This document shows, piece by piece, positions 24,760 through 32,152 of a DNA stretch of 64,000 nt. The notes below the pieces were generated by a model, which ran no database searches, was not told where the DNA came from, and saw only the letters and a list, made by a program, of their open reading frames with translations. The number at the start of each line of letters is the position of its first letter. Position 1 is the first letter of the stretch. The translations under genes and the position numbers were made by a program. This stretch comes from Streptomyces drozdowiczii (GTDB lineage: Bacteria; Actinomycetota; Actinomycetes; Streptomycetales; Streptomycetaceae), in NCBI RefSeq assembly GCF_026167665.1, contig NZ_CP098740.1, positions 2,728,001-2,792,000 on the forward strand. The letters are read 5' to 3'.

Positions 24760-26463
24760 TCAGCGCGTCGCGCGCCGCCTGGACACCGTGAACAGGGCGC
24801 CGCCCGCGAGCAGCGCGACGAGGGCCGCGCCGGACGCGGCGAGCGTGCCGGTGCCGGTGGAGGCGAGCGAGCCGCCACCGGAGCCGGAGGTACCGGAGGT
24901 GCCGGTGCTGCCGGAGGTACCGGTGCTGCCGCTCGTACCGCTCGTGCCGTTCGTACCGCTCGTGCCCGACGAGGTCGAGCCGCCGGTGGCCGTCGAGCCG
25001 CCGTTGTCGGAGCCGCCCGTCGTGGCGTCCGTGTCCTCGCCGTTGAGCTCCACCCATGCCGCGTTGTTGGCGGGCTCCGGGTCGAAGGGCAGCGGGGGCG
25101 CCTGGAGGTGGGTGTTGCGGACGACGACCGCGCCCTTGCTGCCGGGGTCGGCCGAGACGAGCTTCAGCCGGAAGGGCAGGGCGAAGTCGGCGTCCTCCAG
25201 CACGGACATGGGCGTGGAGCAGAAGTAGCGCGGGGCCCCCTCCTGGTTCTCGCGGTACTCGCCGGTCGCGGTCACGCCCCGGCAGATGTCCGGCTTGAAG
25301 ACGACCTGGCTGCCGCGGGGCACGGTGAAGTCGACGGTGGCGACGGGCTCGCCGGAGCGGATGTACCCGATCCAGGCGGGGCCCTCGTTACGGAAGCCCA
25401 GGGTCACGTCCACGGTGTCGCCCGGCTTGCCCGCGGCCTTGTCGCCGTAGGCCGCGAAGTCGGCGGTGTTGGCGGTCCGGAAGTCGGCTTCCTGCTGGTT
25501 GTCCGTCGGGTCCAGGTCGGCCGAGCGGACGGCAGGGGCCTCGCGCAGGGCCAGCTTCGCGCCCTTGCCGGGGCTGAAGCGGGCGCCGGAGCGCAGCGCC
25601 GCGCGGGCGTCGGTGCCGTCCTCGTTGATCCGGTAGAGGAGGGTGTCGTAGAAGGCGCGCTCCGTGGCCCGCAGGGTGGGCGGCACCTCCAGCGTGTACG
25701 TGGCGCCGGGCTCGTAGCTGCCGGGGAAGGTGCAGAGCGCGGTGGACCAGGTGCCGGGCCCCATGCCCAGGTCCTCCTCGCTGTACTCGCAGTTCTCGTA
25801 GCGCTCGGTGAATTCCAGGCCGCGCGTGTTGCGCAGGGTGAGCAGGACGCCCTGGGCGGCGCGGGTGCCGTTGTTGGTGAAGGTGACCGGGACCGGCTGG
25901 CTGTCGCCGGGCTTGAGCTCCGTCTTCAGCGGCAGCGGCTTCATCGACAGGTCGGGCCCGCCGATCGACACCCGCGCGGTGAACGGGCGGAAGGTGGCGC
26001 CCTCCGCCTCGGCGGTGACCTCGATGGTGCCCCAGTCGCCGTCCTCGCTCCCCTCGGCGGCGCTGACCTGGAGTTCGGCGAGGGTGTTCAGGCCGGGCCG
26101 GATCCCGTAGTCGTGGCAGACGGCGGTGGTCCCGGTCCGCTCGCAGTCCGGGCTGCCCTCCTTGTCGAAGGAGACATCCGCGACGCCCGCCAGCTTCCCG
26201 AAGTCGAAGCGGACGGTGAACTCCTCCGCGAAGTCCCCGTTCTCCTCGTCCTCGGACGGGTTGGTCACCGTGATGTCCAGGCTCGACTTCCGCGGGGAGC
26301 CCGTGGCCGGATACGGGTGCAGGGCGGTCTCGGCGGGGCCGCCGATCGTGAACTCGGGGTCGGCGGCCTGCGCGGGGCTGCTCAGCGTGAGCAGACCGCC
26401 CGCCAGCAGGCCTGCCGAGGCGACGATGCCCGCCGCACGGCGGAACGGGGTCGTGCTTCTCAT
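24760..26463 (-). CDS. secreted cell-wall protein with LASTG sortase signal
   Basis: A 567-residue surface protein. It has a signal peptide (residues 1-33, cut near SSPAQAAD) and then several beta-sandwich-like domains with paired Cys residues. A Gly/Ser/Thr repeat stretch follows (GTSGTSGSTGTSG type, about residues 490-525). The C-terminus has the sorting signal LASTG, a hydrophobic helix and RRRATR. LAxTG is the motif of class E sortases in Streptomyces, which anchor long chaplins. The protein is therefore probably linked to peptidoglycan. Ligand and function are unknown. ATG 26463 begins a typical twin-Arg-rich signal sequence. Confidence 0.85.
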   Translation of the reverse strand: MRSTTPFRRAAGIVASAGLLAGGLLTLSSPAQAADPEFTIGGPAETALHPYPATGSPRKSSLDITVTNPSEDEENGDFAEEFTVRFDFGKLAGVADVSFDKEGSPDCERTGTTAVCHDYGIRPGLNTLAELQVSAAEGSEDGDWGTIEVTAEAEGATFRPFTARVSIGGPDLSMKPLPLKTELKPGDSQPVPVTFTNNGTRAAQGVLLTLRNTRGLEFTERYENCEYSEEDLGMGPGTWSTALCTFPGSYEPGATYTLEVPPTLRATERAFYDTLLYRINEDGTDARAALRSGARFSPGKGAKLALREAPAVRSADLDPTDNQQEADFRTANTADFAAYGDKAAGKPGDTVDVTLGFRNEGPAWIGYIRSGEPVATVDFTVPRGSQVVFKPDICRGVTATGEYRENQEGAPRYFCSTPMSVLEDADFALPFRLKLVSADPGSKGAVVVRNTHLQAPPLPFDPEPANNAAWVELNGEDTDATTGGSDNGGSTATGGSTSSGTSGTNGTSGTSGSTGTSGSTGTSGTSGSGGGSLASTGTGTLAASGAALVALLAGGALFTVSRRRATR

Positions 26464-26701
26464 CTTGGGCCTTCGGGGTCGTCGGGAGCTGTGTGACCGC
26501 TGGGGCGGCGACAGCGGGTACGACCGGGGGCGACCCGGAAAAGTTGCCCGGAATCAGATCACGGATCAGGCACGACAAGCGGAGTGATCCACCTCACATA
26601 AGGATTTCATCAGTACGAGGACAACCATCCGGGGGTCCGGCAGGTCATGCATGCGGAACACCGGTTGTCGGTTGTTGAACGACGGACCGGTTACAGCGTG
26701 A

Positions 26702-26731
26702 GGGGCTGCACTGGGAGGGGGGTGCAGCCCC
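26702..26731. terminator. terminator of the GMC oxidoreductase gene
   Basis: GGGGCTGCAC (26702-26711) pairs with GTGCAGCCCC (26722-26731) around a ten-base loop; TTCTGCTGTT flanks it. The gap 26464-26750 otherwise shows only the upstream region of the surface-protein gene. Confidence 0.75.
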
Positions 26732-26750
26732 TTCTGCTGTTCCCGTGCCG

Positions 26751-28574
26751 TTACGCCTTCTCCTTCGGCGGCACCGCCGGAATCCCCAGGAACGGCAGCC
26801 TGAGCGCGCCGAACGCCTCCTTCGGGACCGCCGGTGCCTGCGGCTCCACCGCCGCCAGCCGCTCGTATGCCTCACCCTGCGCCGGGCGCGGGTCCGGCTC
26901 GCCCTTGTTCGGCCAGAAGGACATGGCGCGCTCGGCCTGGGCGGTGATCGTCAGCGACGGATTGACCCCGAGGTTCGCGGAGACCGCGGAGCCGTCGACC
27001 ACCGAGATGCCCGGGTGCCCGAAGAGCCGGTGGTACGGGTCGATGACGCCCTCGTCCGCGGTGGCCCCGATCGGGCAGCCGCCGAGGAAGTGGGCGGTGA
27101 GCGGGGTGCCCATCAGCTCACCGATGTTGGACCCGGGGAAGCCGTTGATCTCCTCCGCGAGCAGGGTCGCGCTCTGCGTCGCCTCCGCGATCTGCGTGGG
27201 GTTGGGCGCGCCGTGGCCCTGGCGGGCGGTGAGCAGGCCCTTGCCGATGCCGCGCGGCTTGCGGTAGGCGGTCAGGGAGTTGTCGAGCGACTGCATGACG
27301 AGCCCGATGATGACCCGCTCCGACCAGCGCCGGTTGGAGAGCGAGCGGGCGGCGATCGTGGGGTGCTTGACCAGGTTGGCGAGCCAGGCGCGGACCCGGT
27401 GGGCGCTGTAGGGGACCTGGACGATGGTCAGGCCGCCCATGGCGTTGGAGCCCTTGCCGTAGCGGACGGGCTCGATGTGGGTGTTGGCGTCCGGGTGGAT
27501 GGACGAGGTGATGGCGACGCCCTTGGTGAAGTCGGGCTTCGTACCGTGCCTCTTGCGGTAGCGCCGGTCGGAGGTCTGGGCGCCGACCAGGCCCTCGGAG
27601 TTGGTACGGGTCAGCTCACCGAGCCTCGCGGAGAGCCGGGGCAGCAGCCCCTTGTCCTTCATGGTGTGCAGCAGGGTCTGGGTGCCGTACGTGCCCGCCG
27701 CGACGACCACCTTGCGGGCGCGCAGGGCCGTGGGCTTCGCCTTCTTCCGCCGGTCGGTGGGCACGGTGGCGACGCGGTAGCCGCCCTCGGGGTGCTCGGT
27801 GACGGCGACCACGGAGGTCATGGGGTGGATGACCGCGCCGGCCCTCTCGGCGAGGTGGAGGTAGTTCTCGTTGAGGGTGTTCTTCGCGCCGTGCCGGCAG
27901 CCGGTCATGCACTCGCCGCACTCGGTGCACGCCTTGCGCGCCGGGCCCGCCCCGCCGAAGTACGGGTCCGGGACCGTGCCGCCGGGTTTCGCGCGCGCGG
28001 TGCCGTCCGCGTCCCGGCCGTCTCCGAAGAAGACGCCGACCGGGGCGAGGTGGAAGGTGTCCCCGACGCCCATGGCCTCGGCGGTCGCCTTGAGGTGGAC
28101 GTCGGAGGGGGTCGTCGTGGGGTTGAGCCGGACCCCGAGCATCCGCTTGGCCTGGTCGTAGTACGGCTTCAGCTCGTCCTGCCAGTCCGTGATGTGCGCC
28201 CACTGCCGGTCCTCGAAGAACGGGGCGGGCGGCACGTACAGCGTGTTGGCGTAGTTCAGCGAGCCGCCGCCCACCCCGGCACCGGCCAGCACCATCACCT
28301 TGCCGAGCAGGTGGACGCGCTGGATGCCGAAGAGGCCGAGGGCGGGCGCCCAGAGGTAGTTCCTCAGGTCCCAGGAGTTCTTCGGCAGGGTCCCAGGGGT
28401 GAAGCGGCGCCCCGCCTCCAGGACGCCGACCCGGTACCCCTTCTCGGTCAGCCGCAGCGCCGAGACCGCACCGCCGAAGCCGGACCCGACGACGATCACG
28501 TCGTAGTCGTACGCGTCGTCGTCGGCCGCACCGGCCGGCCGGTCCTGATTCTGGGCAGGGCTGTCCTGGGACAT
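26751..28574 (-). CDS. GMC family oxidoreductase (cholesterol-oxidase-like)
   Basis: A 607-residue flavoprotein. The FAD-binding start VVGSGFGGAVSALRL is near residue 30. A Cys-rich CTECGECMTGC motif sits near residue 215. A GMC C-terminal signature includes GGCPIGATADEGVID and VVDGSAVSANLGVNPSLT. It oxidises an alcohol, possibly a sterol, but the substrate is unproven. It lies 51 bases downstream of the succinate-semialdehyde dehydrogenase gene in the same direction, so the alcohol and aldehyde enzymes may be co-transcribed. Confidence 0.88.
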   Translation of the reverse strand: MSQDSPAQNQDRPAGAADDDAYDYDVIVVGSGFGGAVSALRLTEKGYRVGVLEAGRRFTPGTLPKNSWDLRNYLWAPALGLFGIQRVHLLGKVMVLAGAGVGGGSLNYANTLYVPPAPFFEDRQWAHITDWQDELKPYYDQAKRMLGVRLNPTTTPSDVHLKATAEAMGVGDTFHLAPVGVFFGDGRDADGTARAKPGGTVPDPYFGGAGPARKACTECGECMTGCRHGAKNTLNENYLHLAERAGAVIHPMTSVVAVTEHPEGGYRVATVPTDRRKKAKPTALRARKVVVAAGTYGTQTLLHTMKDKGLLPRLSARLGELTRTNSEGLVGAQTSDRRYRKRHGTKPDFTKGVAITSSIHPDANTHIEPVRYGKGSNAMGGLTIVQVPYSAHRVRAWLANLVKHPTIAARSLSNRRWSERVIIGLVMQSLDNSLTAYRKPRGIGKGLLTARQGHGAPNPTQIAEATQSATLLAEEINGFPGSNIGELMGTPLTAHFLGGCPIGATADEGVIDPYHRLFGHPGISVVDGSAVSANLGVNPSLTITAQAERAMSFWPNKGEPDPRPAQGEAYERLAAVEPQAPAVPKEAFGALRLPFLGIPAVPPKEKA

Positions 28575-28625
28575 GGCACTCCTCGGTACGAAAAGGACAG
28601 AAGTGGTGCGGGGCGCGCGGGGGCG

Positions 28626-30254
28626 TCAGCGCAGGCGGAACGCCTTCATCGCCTTCAGGCTGCGGGTCATGAACGCGGCGTACTTCTCGTCGTCCATCCC
28701 GAAGGACGGGGCGAGCGGGATCAGCCGCTGCTGGGCGACGGTCTGGGCCTCGGTGTACTTGAGGATGCCCTCGGAGCCGTGGCGGCGGCCGAGACCGGAG
28801 TCCTTCATGCCGCCCATCGGGGACTGCACGCTGCCGTACGCGGGGGCGTACCCCTCGTTGATGTTGACGGTGCCGGTGCGCAGCCGGGCGGCGATCCGGT
28901 GGCCGCGCCGGGAGTCCTGGGTCCAGACACTGGAGTTCAGGCCGTACGGGGTGGCGTTGGCCAGCTCCACGACCTCGTCCTCGTCGCGGAAGCGGTAGAC
29001 CGAGACGACCGGGCCGAAGGTCTCCTCGGTGCAGACGGCCATGGGCGCCTCGACGCCGTCCAGGATCGTCGGCTCGTAGAAGAGCGGGCCGATGTCCGGG
29101 CGGGCGACCCCGCCGGCGATCAGCCTGGCGCCCTTCTCGACGGCCTCGGCGACATGCCGGCTGACGGTCTCCAGCTGCCGTTCACCGACCAGCGAGCCCA
29201 TGTCGGCGCCGTACGCGAGGGCGCTGCCGAGCCGCATCGCCTTCGTCCGGGCGGCGAACCGCTCCACGAAGTCGTCGGCGACCGACTCGTGGACGTACAG
29301 CCGCTCGATGGAGATGCAGAGCTGGCCGGCCGAGGAGAAGCAGGCGCGGACGGCTCCGGCGGCGGCCTTCTCCACGTCGGCGTCGGCCAGGACCAGCATG
29401 GCGTTCTTGCCGCCGAGTTCGAGCGAGACGCCGACCAGCCGGGCCGCCGCGCCCTGGGCCACCTCGCGGCCGGTGCGGGTGGAGCCGGTGAACGAGACGT
29501 AGTCGGCGTGCTTGACGACCTCGGGGCCGACGACCGGTCCCTCGCCGAGGACGACCTGGAAGACCTCGGCCGGGAGCCCCGCCTCGATCAGCAGGTCGCG
29601 CGCCCACAGGGCGGTGAGCGCGGTCTCGGTGTCGGGCTTCATCACCACGGCGTTGCCGGAGACGAAGGCGGGCAGCGCGTCGCCGACGGACAGCTCCAGC
29701 GGGTAGTTCCAGGGGGCGATCTGGCCGACGACACCGCGCGGCTGACGGAGTTCGGTGACCTTGGTGAGCGTCGGCACGACCCCGGTGTGCCGCCTCGGCT
29801 TCAGATACGCGGACGCCCTGCGGCCGTAGTGCCGGGCGGCGACGGCGACCGCCTGGACCTCCTCGTGGGCGTGCAGCCGGGCCTTGCCGGTCTCCAGCTG
29901 GATGAGGTCGAGGATCTCGGACTGGCGGCTCAGGACCAGGTCGTGGAAGCGCAGGAGCACCGCGGCCCTGGCGCGGACCGGCAGGGCGGCCCAGGCGGGC
30001 TGGGCGGCGCGGGCCCGCGCGAAGGCGGTGGCCACGTCCTCGGGGCTGGACTCCGGCAGGTCCGCCAGCTTCTCGCCGGTGAACGGCGTGTGGTTGGCGG
30101 TGCGGCCGGAGCCGGTGACGCCGCGCGTCAGCCGGGCGATCACCTCGGGCGTCGCGACATCGGCGGCCGTGCGCACGCCCGCGGGGGCGGCGGCCACGGG
30201 GTTGGTGCCGACCGTGGCGGCGGCGGGGGACGTGGGGGCCTGCGAGTCCGTCAT
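28626..30254 (-). CDS. gabD: succinate-semialdehyde dehydrogenase (NAD(P)+)
   Basis: A 542-residue aldehyde dehydrogenase. The cofactor-binding GSTRTGREVA is near residue 254. The catalytic Glu is in LELGGKN and the catalytic Cys in SSAGQLCIS near residue 307. The overall sequence fits the succinic-semialdehyde dehydrogenase group annotated in actinobacteria. The first 40 residues are an Ala/Pro-rich extension. It leads an operon with the GMC oxidoreductase. A 16-bp palindrome at 30351-30366, upstream of the start, is a candidate operator. Aldehyde specificity is inferred, not shown. Confidence 0.85.
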   Translation of the reverse strand: MTDSQAPTSPAAATVGTNPVAAAPAGVRTAADVATPEVIARLTRGVTGSGRTANHTPFTGEKLADLPESSPEDVATAFARARAAQPAWAALPVRARAAVLLRFHDLVLSRQSEILDLIQLETGKARLHAHEEVQAVAVAARHYGRRASAYLKPRRHTGVVPTLTKVTELRQPRGVVGQIAPWNYPLELSVGDALPAFVSGNAVVMKPDTETALTALWARDLLIEAGLPAEVFQVVLGEGPVVGPEVVKHADYVSFTGSTRTGREVAQGAAARLVGVSLELGGKNAMLVLADADVEKAAAGAVRACFSSAGQLCISIERLYVHESVADDFVERFAARTKAMRLGSALAYGADMGSLVGERQLETVSRHVAEAVEKGARLIAGGVARPDIGPLFYEPTILDGVEAPMAVCTEETFGPVVSVYRFRDEDEVVELANATPYGLNSSVWTQDSRRGHRIAARLRTGTVNINEGYAPAYGSVQSPMGGMKDSGLGRRHGSEGILKYTEAQTVAQQRLIPLAPSFGMDDEKYAAFMTRSLKAMKAFRLR

Positions 30255-30350
30255 GAGGGCGAGAGTACGTCGGCGGGAAGGCTTTGGGTACCCGTGGGTA
30301 ACACCTTTTCACCGTCTCTCCCGGAGTCCCGCCACGCCCCCGCCGACCCA

Positions 30351-30366
30351 GCCAGTGATCACTGGC
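30351..30366. promoter_or_regulatory. 16-bp perfect palindrome upstream of gabD
   Basis: GCCAGTGATCACTGGC is a perfect palindrome. On the minus strand a -10-like TATACC immediately precedes it, so a bound regulator would cover the transcription start. A second palindrome CCTGATCAGG lies at about 30377-30386. Confidence 0.6.
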
Positions 30367-30387
30367 GGTATAAGCCCTGATCAGGTG

Positions 30388-30419
30388 CTATTGCTCGGCC
30401 AGGGGCCTATTGCTCGGCC
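30388..30419. repeat. 19-bp tandem duplication at the kinase stop codon
   Basis: CTATTGCTCGGCC occurs at 30388-30400 and 30407-30419. The second copy encodes the last residues (AEQ) and stop of the kinase; the first is an untranslated duplicate. Confidence 0.6.
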
Positions 30420-32038
30420 GGGGGGCGCCAGCTGCGGAGGATCGCGTTGAAGCGGTCGCGGGTCTCGTCCCAGTCGTCCGCCGGGCCCGTCATGTAGAGC
30501 GCGTACTCCGGGCCGCCGTCCTTCTCGAAGTACATCTGGTCGATCGCGTGCCGCGCCTCGCCGTCCTTCTCGGTCCAGGTGAACTCCCAGATGGACCCGG
30601 GGTGGTCGCGGTAGAGGTTGGTGTTCAGCTCCACCCGCCGGTACTCCGGCAGCCGGGTGCTGAGCGTCTTCTCCAGCCCCGTCATGTGGTCGTAGGAGTT
30701 GTCGAAGTCGGGGGCCGGGTCGGAGCTGACCCGGAAGTAGTGCACGCCCCCGTCGGGGCTGTAGTCGATGTTGTTGTCGGTGACCTTGCGCGTCCAGCCC
30801 TCCGGCAGCAGCACGCTGAACCCGGACGGGTCCACCACGCGCCGCCAGCCGTCCGGCACGTCCCGCGTCACGGTGCCCGAGGAGCTCGGCGTGGGCGTCG
30901 GCTTCGTCTTCGACGTGTCCGGCCCCGGGGTCCGGCCGCCGTGCGCGGCCGTGCCGCCGTCCCCGCTCCCGGCCGCGTCCGAGCGGTGCGCGTACAGCAT
31001 CGCGGCGATCCCCGCGCCGCCGCCGAGCACCGCGGCCAGGACGATGACCAGGACCCTCGTACGCCAGCGGCTGCGGCGGGGAGCCGGGGCGGGGGGCGGT
31101 CCCGGCTGCACGACGGGGTGGGGCAGCACCGCGGTCCCCCCGCGCAGTATCTCCTCGGAGACCTGCTGCGTCGGCACGAACGCCTGGGCGGCCCGGGGCG
31201 AGCGGCCCTCCATGGCTTCCAGGAGCATCCGCTCGGTCTCCGCCGCCGACGGGCGGTCCGCCGGCTCCTTGCGCAGCAGCGCGGTGATGACGGGGGCGAG
31301 CGCCCCGGCCCGGCCGGGCGGCGGCGGTTCCTCGGTGACGACGGCCTGCATGGTCGATATGGGGGACGTCCGGCGGAACGGCGAGCGCCCCTCGACGGCC
31401 GTGTACAGCGTGGCGCCCAGGGACCAGAGGTCGGAGGCGGGCCCCGGGTCGCCGCCGCGTACCCGCTCGGGTGCCAGATAGTCGATGGAGCCGACGAGTT
31501 CACCGGTCCGGGTGATGGTGGAGTCGCCCTCGATCGCGGCGATCCCGAAGTCGGTGAGCAGGACCCGGCCGTCCCGGGCGAGCAGCACGTTGCCCGGCTT
31601 CACGTCCCGGTGCAGCACCCCGGCCCCGTGCGCGGCGCGCAGCGCGCCCAGGACGTGCAGCCCGATGCGGGCGGCCTCGCGGGCCTCGATCTCGCCGCCG
31701 GACTCCTTCGCCCGGTCGGCGAGCGACGGCCCGTCCACGTACTGCATGACGATCCACGGCCGGTTGTCGTACTCGACCACGTCATGGACGGTGACGACGC
31801 CGGGGTGGGTGATCCGGGCGGCGGCGCGGGCCTCCTTCTGCGTGCGCTGGTGCAGCACGATCCGGTCCGACTCGGCCACGTACAGACCGGCCGTCAGCTC
31901 CTTGACGGCGACCGTGCGGTGCAGCACCTCGTCGTGGGCGCGCCACACCTTGCCCATGCCACCGCGTCCGAGGACGTCGCCCAGCCGGTACCTCCCGGCC
32001 AGCAGCAGCCCCGCTTCCGTGCCCTGTGATCGATCCAC
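30407..32038 (-). CDS. Ser/Thr protein kinase with one transmembrane helix
   Basis: A 543-residue PknB-type kinase. The Gly-rich loop is LGRGGMGKVW and the invariant Lys is in VAVKEL. The catalytic loop is HRDVKPGN and the metal-binding motif DFG, all within residues 1-270. A Pro-rich linker is followed by a transmembrane helix (about residues 325-345). The extracytoplasmic domain is about 140 residues (GFSVLLPEGW onward). The related domain recurs in the two neighbouring kinase-family proteins, suggesting a common ligand type. GTG 32038 has GGGGA about five bases upstream; an in-frame start 23 codons earlier is less likely. Confidence 0.88.
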   Translation of the reverse strand: MDRSQGTEAGLLLAGRYRLGDVLGRGGMGKVWRAHDEVLHRTVAVKELTAGLYVAESDRIVLHQRTQKEARAAARITHPGVVTVHDVVEYDNRPWIVMQYVDGPSLADRAKESGGEIEAREAARIGLHVLGALRAAHGAGVLHRDVKPGNVLLARDGRVLLTDFGIAAIEGDSTITRTGELVGSIDYLAPERVRGGDPGPASDLWSLGATLYTAVEGRSPFRRTSPISTMQAVVTEEPPPPGRAGALAPVITALLRKEPADRPSAAETERMLLEAMEGRSPRAAQAFVPTQQVSEEILRGGTAVLPHPVVQPGPPPAPAPRRSRWRTRVLVIVLAAVLGGGAGIAAMLYAHRSDAAGSGDGGTAAHGGRTPGPDTSKTKPTPTPSSSGTVTRDVPDGWRRVVDPSGFSVLLPEGWTRKVTDNNIDYSPDGGVHYFRVSSDPAPDFDNSYDHMTGLEKTLSTRLPEYRRVELNTNLYRDHPGSIWEFTWTEKDGEARHAIDQMYFEKDGGPEYALYMTGPADDWDETRDRFNAILRSWRPPAEQ

Positions 32039-32152
32039 CTGTGTCCCCGCCCCCGTTGCCTCGGATGACAGGTTACGGAGGGGACGTGCGGCCACGGAAC
32101 CTCGCATCGCCCACGAGACCGCACTGTGATGCGAATCCCCGCCGGGAGCCGG

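Noticed and set aside
26745..30380. A 1211-codon open frame on the plus strand opposite the GMC and gabD genes
   Set aside because: It is an antisense frame of two well-supported genes, with repetitive Arg/Gly/Val composition and no domains.
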